Below, in pieces: positions 12,880 through 20,855 of a DNA stretch of 32,125 bases. The translations under genes and the position numbers were made by a program. The notes beneath the pieces were generated by a model. It did not search any database. It was not told the origin of the DNA and saw only the letters and a program-made list of their open reading frames with translations. How positions within the stretch are numbered: the first letter of the stretch is position 1; each line of letters starts with the position of its first letter. Location: IMG/VR virus record IMGVR_UViG_3300050117_000002, positions 1 through 32,125 of that record; one strand, written 5' to 3'. Origin of the DNA: a virus.

Positions 12880-15231
12880 ATGAAACAATGGCTTGCTGGC
12901 CTGTTCCTGTTGCTGTCGTGCGTCTATGCGGCAGCACAGGGGGGTCCGCCACAACCGTTGCCCGCATCGGTGCTGGCGGCGTCAAATCCTATCAGTGCAT
13001 CGGGCACCAGCGCCAATTGGGCATTCCCTTCGGCATTGACGGCTTTCCCTGCCATTACGGTTCATAATACCAGTTCCAGCGTTACGGTGTATTATGTGTT
13101 AGGCGCGGCCAGTTGTACGGCCACGACCTCCGGAACGCCGCTTGCGCCGGGGGCGGCTATTACTGTCTGGACTAACCAGCCATGTATTGCCGTCATTACT
13201 GGCGGCAGCTCGGCAACTGTCAATGTGTATCAGTCGAACGGGCCTATTCAGATCGCTTTGATTGGATCAGGGGGAGGGGGTGGCTCTTCTCCCTGTTCGG
13301 CTTTCGGCACGACTGCGGGAACGTGCGCGCAGGGAAATGATTCCCGCTTTCCAGCTTCAACAGCTCTGCTTGCGTCCAACAACCTGTCGGACGTTGCCAA
13401 TGGATACACTGCCCTTGGTAATTTGCATGTTAGCTTGACCAGTGCAAAAACGCTAACAGTTACAAATTCACTGACTTTCAGTGGGACCGATGCTTCGACG
13501 CTCAATATCGGCGCTGGTGGCACACTTGGCTCCAATGCTTTCACAAGCACGGCTTATGCTCCGCTCGCCAGTCCCGGACTGACGGGCGTCCCCACGGCTC
13601 CTACGGCGACCGTAAACACAAACACGACGCAGCTTGCCACGACGGCTTTCGTGATCGGACAGGGCTACGGCACGGGAACGGGTAACGCCAATTTTGGCAC
13701 TGCAACCGGAAACACGTCCGGTGACGTTGTGGAAATGGCAAACACAACGACGGGGGTGGCCGACACCGGCACAGCATTCTCATCGCTCGCGACTCTCACC
13801 GGATCGCAGACGCTCACAAACAAGACGTTGACCAGCCCCACGCTCACCACTCCAACTTTGGGCGTTGCTTCCGCAACTTCGGTCAACAAGGTGACGATCA
13901 CTGCTCCTGCTACCGGCTCGACGCTGACCATCGCAGATGGGAAAACGCTCACCATCAACAATACGCTGGCCCTGAGCGGCACAGATTCTTCGACGTTGAA
14001 CATCGGCGCAGGCGGCACGCTCGGATCGAATGCCTATACAAGTACGGCTTATGCGCCACTAGCGAGCCCGGGCCTGACGGGTACTCCAACGGCCCCTACT
14101 GCCGCTGTGAATACCAATACAACGCAGTTGGCGACTACGGCTTTCGTGATCGGGCAAGGTTACGGCACTGGAACCGGCAACGCCAATTTCAGTACAGCGA
14201 CGGGCAATACATCCGGCGATGTAGTCCAGATGAATAGCACGACAACGGGTATTGCCGATACGGGAACGGCATTCACGAAATTATGCCAAGGCACGGGAAC
14301 GTCGGGGATCATCTTCAGTACCGGCATAAGTACATGTTCTGTAGATACCAATGCGACTTTAAACTTCGGTACATTATCTCTCGGCGCGAGCGGAACGCTT
14401 GGCGCTGTCAAGATGGGCAATGCTACTTCCGGGACGGTAACAATTCAGCCTGCCACTGGCGCGTTAGGAACAGTGACGGCCAGCCTTCCTGACAACACCG
14501 GGGTGATTGCTGAAATCAATCTTGCGCAGACGTTCAGCGCAACCCAAACTTTAGCCGATGGCAATTCATGGGGTTCAACTGGTGTTTCTGGTCTGACGAT
14601 GCTTGGCAATATCGCGATGGGCAGCAACAACATTACAGGCGGGGCTAATATCACTTCAAATGGAATAGCCGGATATCAACTCGCGTCAGGCTCATGTGCT
14701 ATAGCATCAACGACTGTGTGTTTTACACCCGATAGAGCTGACGTTGCCGGTATCGGCACTAATGGAATCCCTGGGGATGTGAGCCTTGTTGCCGGAATCG
14801 CAAGTGCAACGGTGATTGTCTATGTATCCCCGACAAGCCTGTTTTGCCCCGGCTGTGCATCTGCCTCCGGCGCTGAGACTGGCTATCTGTGCTACGGGAC
14901 AAGTAATGAAGTGTTTATTGATTCGACGTTGTGTATTACCAGTCTCAGGAAATTCAAGGATATCGACGGTCCAATAACCGGCAATGATGCGCTCACAGAT
15001 GTCATGGCACTGCATCCGGTATGGGGAAAATGGAACCAGAAAATGCATCCCACGCCCGATACGCACGAACAGCCATTCTTGATAGCCGAAGATACGCAGG
15101 CTGTCGATCCGCGCCTTGCAAGTTATCTTCCCGATGGCACACTGCACGGAGTGCGTTATGAAGAGATGACGGCGGTTCTTGTAGCGGCTGTCCAAGCACA
15201 ACAGCGCGAAATCGAAGGGCTGAAGCGTTAA
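12880..15231 (+). CDS. Tail-fibre-like protein with signal peptide and C-terminal S74 chaperone domain
   Basis: Start 12880 (AGGAGAT ahead) gives 783 residues beginning MKQWLAGLFLLLSCVYAAAQG, a clear Sec-type signal ending in A-A-Q. A beta head domain (about 40-125) ends in GSGGGGG. The shaft contains a duplicated ~104-residue unit (from IGAGGTLGSNA through PLASPGLTG, NTNTTQLATTAFVIGQGYG to DTGTAF), typical of repetitive fibres. Residues 688-783 match the Peptidase S74 intramolecular chaperone: Ser688 and Lys693 in SLRKFK as candidate self-cleavage residues, ALHPVWGKWN, QPFLIAEDTQAVDPRLA, VRYEEMTAVLVAAVQAQQRE. This domain trimerises fibres and is then cut off. A signal peptide on an S74 fibre is odd, since virion proteins assemble in the cytoplasm. 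Confidence 0.83.
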   Translation: MKQWLAGLFLLLSCVYAAAQGGPPQPLPASVLAASNPISASGTSANWAFPSALTAFPAITVHNTSSSVTVYYVLGAASCTATTSGTPLAPGAAITVWTNQPCIAVITGGSSATVNVYQSNGPIQIALIGSGGGGGSSPCSAFGTTAGTCAQGNDSRFPASTALLASNNLSDVANGYTALGNLHVSLTSAKTLTVTNSLTFSGTDASTLNIGAGGTLGSNAFTSTAYAPLASPGLTGVPTAPTATVNTNTTQLATTAFVIGQGYGTGTGNANFGTATGNTSGDVVEMANTTTGVADTGTAFSSLATLTGSQTLTNKTLTSPTLTTPTLGVASATSVNKVTITAPATGSTLTIADGKTLTINNTLALSGTDSSTLNIGAGGTLGSNAYTSTAYAPLASPGLTGTPTAPTAAVNTNTTQLATTAFVIGQGYGTGTGNANFSTATGNTSGDVVQMNSTTTGIADTGTAFTKLCQGTGTSGIIFSTGISTCSVDTNATLNFGTLSLGASGTLGAVKMGNATSGTVTIQPATGALGTVTASLPDNTGVIAEINLAQTFSATQTLADGNSWGSTGVSGLTMLGNIAMGSNNITGGANITSNGIAGYQLASGSCAIASTTVCFTPDRADVAGIGTNGIPGDVSLVAGIASATVIVYVSPTSLFCPGCASASGAETGYLCYGTSNEVFIDSTLCITSLRKFKDIDGPITGNDALTDVMALHPVWGKWNQKMHPTPDTHEQPFLIAEDTQAVDPRLASYLPDGTLHGVRYEEMTAVLVAAVQAQQREIEGLKR
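13477..13788 (+). repeat. Fibre shaft repeat, first copy (104 codons)
   Basis: Encodes the first copy of the duplicated shaft unit; the second is at 13972-14283, offset by 495 bases. I count about 12 differences in 104 residues, while many third positions differ, so the duplication looks old and protein-constrained. Confidence 0.8.
13972..14283 (+). repeat. Fibre shaft repeat, second copy (104 codons)
   Basis: Second copy of the shaft unit, in the same frame as 13477-13788. The 183 bases between the copies encode a linker (TGSQTLTNKTLTSPTLTTPT, then ITAPATGSTLTIADGKTLTI) of a kind common in prophage fibres. Confidence 0.8.
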
Positions 15232-15254
15232 ACCTTATCTCACGGAGGAACCTA

Positions 15255-15512
15255 ATGAGATTATCACTTATATTTATGGCTTGCTTGCTTTCTACATCAG
15301 CTTACGCAGGGACTAACATCCCTGTGCCCAAACCAAAACCGGCAACAGCTTTGCAAGTGGTGAGCCCACAGGATGCACGGGAGCTGTATCAGTTGCTTCA
15401 GGCGGGGACATTCACTCTGACAGGCGCGCAGTCCGATGAACTGGAACGACTGAAGAGCGTGCTCGCGAATATCGTGAACCAGTCCCAACCAGCTCCGGCT
15501 CCAGCACAATGA
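15255..15512 (+). CDS. Small exported protein (85 aa)
   Basis: GGAGGAACC precedes the ATG. Residues 1-19 (MRLSLIFMACLLSTSAYA) are a convincing Sec signal with an A-Y-A cleavage site. The mature part starts with a proline-rich strand (GTNIPVPKPKP), continues as an amphipathic helical segment (DARELYQLLQAGTFTL, ELERLKSVLANIVNQS) and ends QPAPAPAQ. No family recognised. It lies between two fibre-like genes and overlaps the next by ATGA. Confidence 0.7.
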   Translation: MRLSLIFMACLLSTSAYAGTNIPVPKPKPATALQVVSPQDARELYQLLQAGTFTLTGAQSDELERLKSVLANIVNQSQPAPAPAQ

Positions 15513-15892
15513 ATCTGGCGGCGGTCGCGAATGGGGCAATTACAACTATCAATCCAAACACGACCGTCGTCGTCTCCATTTCCACTGGTTATACAAAGAA
15601 CGCCGACTTCAGACGCACTCCGACATACATCAACTATACGTTTCAGGCACAAATCCAGCCTTTGACGGGACGTGATCTCAGGCAGGTTGAAGGGCTGAAT
15701 CTTCAGGGCACATTGCGGGCGATCTATCTCTATGGCGACATAGAGGGGGTCATTCGCTACTTGGAAAAGGGCGGCGACATCATCACTGACGAATTGAACC
15801 GGCAATGGCTGGTCAATCAGGTGCTTGAGACGTGGGCAGATTGGTGCAAGGTGGTTGTCACTCTTCAGAACAGCAAGGGCGCTTCATCATGA
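15509..15892 (+). CDS. Phage structural hypothetical protein (127 aa)
   Basis: Starts in an ATGA overlap and ends in another. No signal peptide. The sequence has strands around TTVVVSISTGY and YTFQAQIQPLTGRDLRQVEG, then GTLRAIYLYGDIEGVIRYLE, DIITDELNRQWLVNQVLETW and DWCKVVVTLQ. This order resembles a conserved hypothetical protein I have seen in many proteobacterial prophages near neck or fibre genes, but I cannot name its function. It is the one gene without export signal between two that have it. Confidence 0.68.
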   Translation: MNLAAVANGAITTINPNTTVVVSISTGYTKNADFRRTPTYINYTFQAQIQPLTGRDLRQVEGLNLQGTLRAIYLYGDIEGVIRYLEKGGDIITDELNRQWLVNQVLETWADWCKVVVTLQNSKGASS

Positions 15893-17562
15893 GACGACTG
15901 TTTCTGTCCGCGTTATTCTGTTTGTCCATAGGCTTGCCCGCGCTCGCGCAACCGGTTTTGTCGGGCGCTCCGGCAGCTCCGGTCGGGCCAGCCGTGGTCT
16001 GTCCGACGTGTTACATGCCGTTGCCGGCATCGACCAGCTCTGGCGCGACGGCGCAACTTCTTCCTGCGTCTGCCCCGCCTTACGACGCACTGACTATTCA
16101 AAATAATGGATCACAGGACGCCTGTTTCTTTGTTGGCGCGTCCAATGTGGCGGTTAACTGGACGGAAGGCGTTTGCTCCAATTGGGTAGTCAGGGCTGGA
16201 CGTGGTTACACCATTTCTCTTTCTGGACTGGCGGGAAGTTATATTGCCGCCGCAACCCAGAGCAGTACGACTACACTCGATCTCTATCAGGCGAATGCCG
16301 CCATTCTGTTGACCGCTGCTGCGGGCGGTTCGAGTGGCGGTGGGGGTGGTACTTCATCCGCATTCGGGGCGGCGTTCCCGACTAACGGCACGGCTGCCGG
16401 ATTTTACGACACGTCCGGGAATATGGACTACGGGACTGTTGATAATAGTCATAACCAGAATGTGAATTGCGTAGTCGGTTGTAGCGGGGCAAGCAATCCG
16501 TCGGTCGGAGCGAACGGAAGTTCCGCCCCCGCTTCGTCGACTGCTCTTGGTTTTCAGAATGGTTCCGGCAATCTGTTGCAGGTCGCCCCTGGCAATCCTT
16601 TGCCTGCGACAGACGCGGCAGCAGAGAGTTCTCTTTCTTCGATAAATAGTAGCAACACGACGATTGCGTCGAATACAGGGGCCATATCGTCCAGCTCCGG
16701 TTCGACGGCGACCAGCGTTGAAAGCATCGCCAACATAATTGCGAATGCCGGAGTCACGCCTACCAAGGCTGGAGCGATCCAAGGCATATCGGGAGGCGTC
16801 CCTGTCCCAATGACAGCCGCGACGCTTCCCCTTCCAACAGGCGCAGCGCAGGAATCAGGGGGTAATCTGGCCGGGATTGCTTCCAGCAACACGACAATTG
16901 CGAGCAACACCGGAAGCATAGCCACAAGTTCTTCTTCAACAGCAACTAACACGGGGAACACGGCTAGTAGTACGTCTTCGACGGCAACAAACACCAGTGG
17001 CATCAAAACAGATACGGACGCGATTGCCAACGCTGTCGCCAATCCCGGCTCCACATCTACTAAAGCTGCAAGTGTTCAGGGTTGCAACTCATGCACGCCT
17101 GTCACAACGATTGCCACTAGTACGTCATGGGCGTTCTCGGCAGCGCCCACTATGGCAACTAGCTCACATGCGACGAATTCCTGTCTTGGGGGACAATTCA
17201 CGATCAATGGTTACGCCGGACTATCAGATATTGAAGTCACGGACAAGGGAACCAATTTCAATGGAGCGTCCATAGGCGTTTATATCTCGACGTCTGCACT
17301 TGCGACGCCCTGCACAGATGGAGCGGCGTTCTCGCTCGCGGCGGGGGACATGACAAATATTCCGGCTGGATTGAAAGGGCTAGTGTTCATTCCAAACACG
17401 TCGGGGGGTTGGACTTCAATTTCAAATCAGGTCCGTTCCAATTTGGGTGTGTGGTTGACTGGTACTTACCCCACAACGCTTTACGTCAATGTGGTTCTTG
17501 GTAGTGGAGCTGTAACCCCCACAAGCGGCGAACTTTTGATACAAGGTAGTGGACCAGTCTAA
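15889..17562 (+). CDS. Fibre-like Ser/Thr/Asn-rich protein with signal peptide
   Basis: The ATG at 15889 (ATGA overlap) gives 557 residues starting MRRLFLSALFCLSIGLPALA, a Sec signal with cleavage near A-L-A. Residues 40-140 form a beta head domain with four cysteines, ending in a glycine linker (GGSSGGGGG), the same plan as the S74 fibre. The middle (about 200-400) is low complexity with repeated SSNTTIASNTGSI, SSSTATNTGN and TKAGAIQG/TKAASVQG units, probably an extended beta shaft. The last ~140 residues (from FSAAPTMATSSHATNSC) look like a globular beta tip ending in LYVNVVLGSGAVTP. Probably an adhesin-like appendage; receptor unknown. Confidence 0.72.
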   Translation: MRRLFLSALFCLSIGLPALAQPVLSGAPAAPVGPAVVCPTCYMPLPASTSSGATAQLLPASAPPYDALTIQNNGSQDACFFVGASNVAVNWTEGVCSNWVVRAGRGYTISLSGLAGSYIAAATQSSTTTLDLYQANAAILLTAAAGGSSGGGGGTSSAFGAAFPTNGTAAGFYDTSGNMDYGTVDNSHNQNVNCVVGCSGASNPSVGANGSSAPASSTALGFQNGSGNLLQVAPGNPLPATDAAAESSLSSINSSNTTIASNTGAISSSSGSTATSVESIANIIANAGVTPTKAGAIQGISGGVPVPMTAATLPLPTGAAQESGGNLAGIASSNTTIASNTGSIATSSSSTATNTGNTASSTSSTATNTSGIKTDTDAIANAVANPGSTSTKAASVQGCNSCTPVTTIATSTSWAFSAAPTMATSSHATNSCLGGQFTINGYAGLSDIEVTDKGTNFNGASIGVYISTSALATPCTDGAAFSLAAGDMTNIPAGLKGLVFIPNTSGGWTSISNQVRSNLGVWLTGTYPTTLYVNVVLGSGAVTPTSGELLIQGSGPV

Positions 17563-20135
17563 TGAAATGGATTGCGTCTGTACTGTTCAGTTTATGGGTG
17601 TCGTTTGCATTTGGCGCTACGCCAGCGCAACTAACGGCTCTTCAGCCTTACGATCCTGCCGTCACGGCAATCGAATATCAGATCGCGACGGGCTGCGGTC
17701 GTCCGGTCTCTGCATTTGAGGACAGCCAGTATTTCTACACCCGCAGCGTTTTCGACCGTTACGCAGTTTGGTCCGCGCTGGTATCGTTTCAGGACTGGAA
17801 CGCAGCCGACCTTTGCTCGTCGCTGATTGATTTCAAGAACCCGCAGCCGCCAGCGTACAACGCATCGTTCACTGGATCGCTTGTTCCAGTCGGAGGCCCG
17901 CGTGCAAATTCGACACTTACAGTCACGGCTGTATCATTCGGCATCATAGTTCCAACGCAAACAATATCATGGTCAGGAGGAACAGCATCCATTGGCAGCA
18001 ACGGAACAGGGCATGGCGGCGTAGGAACGTATATAGTTCTTGGCAACCACACCGTTTCGTCTACTTCAATGAACGCATCCCCATCACTCACTACAACAAG
18101 TTTGCTCCCTCTTGGGGGCATCACCCAGACCCCCTATCAGGGCATCAATGGGGACGCTGCGACCGGCGAACTCGAAGGGGGCTACTGGACCGACATTCAG
18201 GGCATAGGTCAGGACAACGTAGGTGTCTCGATCTGGAGTGCGGCGCCATCGGGGTCCGATAACGGCATTCTGGGCATCACCGGGAAAGTCGATGCGCTTG
18301 GACTCGAGACGGCAGGCCCCACCAAATCGGTCGACCGGCTTCACAGCAGCAATAATCCCGGACCCGGCACTACAACCGTTGGCGGCCTTACTGCGTGGGA
18401 TACTGCATCACCATCCACCTCCACGGTGCAAGTATACTACAATGGCGTTCCAAAGGTTACGCAGACCCGGACCAGCGCGTTCCCCACCCCGCCCGATAAC
18501 TACGCATTCATTGGAGGAATAGGGTCAGGATCGCCGGCTACGTATTCCAGCGATCTTGATGTTTTCGCTACCATCGAGCCGTCCGAATCCGCCGCATGGT
18601 ATGCGAACGAGTTTAAGGCGCTTCTGATAAGCGGCCAGCGTACCGGCGCTACAAGCGTGCAGCCGGTCGGCCCGGTCTGGGCTAATGGTTGCCCCGGCTC
18701 GCTAGGCTGCAACGGCTTCACGCAAGGTCAGATCGCGAGCACCAGCCCGGCGAACCTGATTCTTGCCAATAACAAAGCTCCGCCGGTTCAGAACAGCGAT
18801 CCCAATTATCAATGGTATCCAGTATCGACTCCATGGGCGGGCGCTTTGCAATGCGCGCCCGGCTCTACCACATGGACGCCACCTACGATTGGATTTTCAA
18901 ACGCTTACAACATTTCGCATGGCGGATGCATCGTCCTGAAATGGACCAATCGCTGTAACACGGTTGCGTGCGGCAGCGGCCAATGGAACCAGCTTGAGAT
19001 CAGCCCGACCTGTACGCTTGCGGCGTGCGCGGGTATACCAATACGCCTCGGGTATTCCACCCCGGCCACCGCGCATGCATCCAATCAGGCTGATCTCGAT
19101 TGGAGCACTAACCCAAACAGCGCGAACCCGGCGGGGTCAAACTGCGGGACAGGAGCCTATACCGGTTACACGTCATACACGACGGCTGCGGGAATCCCGT
19201 CCGGTGATGTCTACGGATACACCGCATTCATAACGGCGTTCAATGCGGGTTCGATCCCGTATTTCCAAACCAGCGGCCACGCGGGCAGCTTCGTTGTTCC
19301 GCAGGTAGCAATATCAAGCGGCGCGATCTCGGGGACTACGCTGACGGTTTCGGGCGCAGTCACAGGCACGATTGCGGTAGGCCAGAGCGTCACCGACCCG
19401 ACGCAGCTTGTGGAGGCTGGAACAACCATCACCGCCTTGGGCTCGGGAACGGGTGGCGATGGCACCTACACGGTTTCAAACTCGCAGACGGTATCTGCGG
19501 AGGCAATGAACGCCTCGCCATGGAACATTGTGGTTCTTGATCGCGCGCCTGCTTGCTCAATCCAGACAAGTCTCGTTACGCTGGCTTTTTTGCTGGACTA
19601 CGAGCCCGCTGATCTGGGGGGAATCCCGGCGAACAATTCCGTCGCCGTAGCCCATGTTACCAGTCTAGCCTCCATCGTTGGCGCTAACGGCTATACGCTC
19701 GGCCTCGATATCGACAGCCTGTACGGCATCAACACATTCAAGAGCAATATCAACTCCACAACGCTCCCGTCGATATTTGCGATATCGAACGTGTCCTACG
19801 TCACGTTGGCTATTGACGCCACGACATCAAACACCGTCGCCAAGCAGGTGACAGACGGCCTGACGACCATGAACGGCGGGACGCCCTGCACGCTTTCGCC
19901 TGCCAACTGCACAGCGCTCCTGCCGCATGTCGGCATGAAGATGCTGCTACCGACGCTCACCGCCGCGCAATGGTCGCAGATGAACGGGCAACTCGGCACT
20001 TGGGGCATCAACGAGCTTGAGGTCTATCCTTCGCAGAACCAGCTCGGCGGCGAGAATTGTGCTGGATCAGGCGTCTATGTGCTCAACCCGCAGAAGTGGG
20101 GCTACGGCATAGGCATTCCGACAGGGCCTTGTTAG
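17562..20135 (+). CDS. Large exported fibre-like protein with lectin-like and barrel-like regions
   Basis: Start overlaps the previous stop as TAATG. Residues 1-19 (MKWIASVLFSLWVSFAFGA) are a Sec-type signal. Residues 103-172 and about 585-653 are two copies of the window's recurring beta module (ending GVGTYIVLGNHTVSSTSM and GDGTYTVSNSQTVSAEAM). Residues 274-366 look like a concanavalin/laminin-G jelly roll (VQVYYNGVPKVTQTRT, NYAFIGGIGSG). Residues 655-857 alternate strands and helices (FLLDYEPADL, TLGLDIDSLYG, YVTLAIDATTSN, VGMKMLLP, INELEVYPS), suggesting a TIM-barrel hydrolase; Asp679/Glu681 and Asp716/Asp718 are acidic strand ends that could be catalytic. A role in binding and cutting a surface polysaccharide is inference. 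The start is coupled and no internal start looks better. Confidence 0.66.
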   Translation: MKWIASVLFSLWVSFAFGATPAQLTALQPYDPAVTAIEYQIATGCGRPVSAFEDSQYFYTRSVFDRYAVWSALVSFQDWNAADLCSSLIDFKNPQPPAYNASFTGSLVPVGGPRANSTLTVTAVSFGIIVPTQTISWSGGTASIGSNGTGHGGVGTYIVLGNHTVSSTSMNASPSLTTTSLLPLGGITQTPYQGINGDAATGELEGGYWTDIQGIGQDNVGVSIWSAAPSGSDNGILGITGKVDALGLETAGPTKSVDRLHSSNNPGPGTTTVGGLTAWDTASPSTSTVQVYYNGVPKVTQTRTSAFPTPPDNYAFIGGIGSGSPATYSSDLDVFATIEPSESAAWYANEFKALLISGQRTGATSVQPVGPVWANGCPGSLGCNGFTQGQIASTSPANLILANNKAPPVQNSDPNYQWYPVSTPWAGALQCAPGSTTWTPPTIGFSNAYNISHGGCIVLKWTNRCNTVACGSGQWNQLEISPTCTLAACAGIPIRLGYSTPATAHASNQADLDWSTNPNSANPAGSNCGTGAYTGYTSYTTAAGIPSGDVYGYTAFITAFNAGSIPYFQTSGHAGSFVVPQVAISSGAISGTTLTVSGAVTGTIAVGQSVTDPTQLVEAGTTITALGSGTGGDGTYTVSNSQTVSAEAMNASPWNIVVLDRAPACSIQTSLVTLAFLLDYEPADLGGIPANNSVAVAHVTSLASIVGANGYTLGLDIDSLYGINTFKSNINSTTLPSIFAISNVSYVTLAIDATTSNTVAKQVTDGLTTMNGGTPCTLSPANCTALLPHVGMKMLLPTLTAAQWSQMNGQLGTWGINELEVYPSQNQLGGENCAGSGVYVLNPQKWGYGIGIPTGPC

Positions 20136-20843
20136 ATGGCAGCTCCAAGCGTAACAGAGTTCTACGTCTTGCAGGCGTTGGGAAACTACTTGTCATTTCT
20201 CCTGCCGGACATTGAAATTGTTCGGGGGCAGGACAACCGGGTAAGCGAACCGAATTCGCCGGATTTTGCCGTTATGACCCCTGTTCACAGGGGAAGGCTG
20301 GCGACCACGGAAGACATTCCAGCGGATTGCTCTTTCATAGGGAACATCGTCGGCTATCTGTTGACCATCACGGAGCCCTTAATCGGGACGCCGCAATTAC
20401 AGTCCGCCGTGTTTGGCGTAGGCGTGGAACCGAATACGATCATAGTATCTAATGGACTGACGGAGAACACATTTGTCGTCAGCCCGGAACAGAACGTTTC
20501 CTCAAGCAAGCTGGCCTGCGGGCAAATGTTGTTGCTCCAGTCGACCGAACTCGTAATTCAGGTCGACGTGCATGGACCGAACTCCGGCGACAACGTGCAA
20601 GTGTTGGAAGCTGCATTGAGGGACGACTACGCCTGCGAATGGTTCGAGGCTAATTTTCCGAATGTGGTTCCGCTTTGGGCCGACGAAGCTCGGCAGGCTC
20701 CATTTCAGAACGCCGAACAACAGATAGAATTTCGTTGGGTGCTTGAGGTGCATCTGGAGATCGACCCGACGATTCCGTTGCCGCAACAGTTCGCGGATCA
20801 AGTCCAGATCACAATCACACCACCTGTTGACCTGCTACCGTAA
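20136..20843 (+). CDS. Neck/tail terminator protein (gp12-like) with inserted beta module
   Basis: ATG follows the preceding TAG directly. The ends resemble phage neck terminator proteins: an N-terminal VLQALGNYLSFLLPDIEIVRGQDN, and a C-terminal half with VIQVDVHGPNSGDNVQVLEA, DYACEWF, VVPLWADEARQAPFQNAEQQ and VLEVHLEIDPTIPLP. Between them, residues 67-131 (FIGNIVGYLLTI, VFGVGVEPNTIIVSNG, TFVVSPEQNVSSSKLACG) look like a diverged copy of the beta module seen in other virion proteins of this window. The protein should cap the sheath and tube and join them to the head. The next gene (sheath) starts 12 bases downstream. Confidence 0.72.
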   Translation: MAAPSVTEFYVLQALGNYLSFLLPDIEIVRGQDNRVSEPNSPDFAVMTPVHRGRLATTEDIPADCSFIGNIVGYLLTITEPLIGTPQLQSAVFGVGVEPNTIIVSNGLTENTFVVSPEQNVSSSKLACGQMLLLQSTELVIQVDVHGPNSGDNVQVLEAALRDDYACEWFEANFPNVVPLWADEARQAPFQNAEQQIEFRWVLEVHLEIDPTIPLPQQFADQVQITITPPVDLLP

Positions 20844-20855
20844 GGAGAAAGTCGA

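Noticed and set aside
16620-17060. Possible CRISPR-like or tandem DNA repeat
   Set aside because: The recurring Ser/Thr/Asn text is a low-complexity protein shaft with irregular spacing and no constant DNA repeat or spacers.
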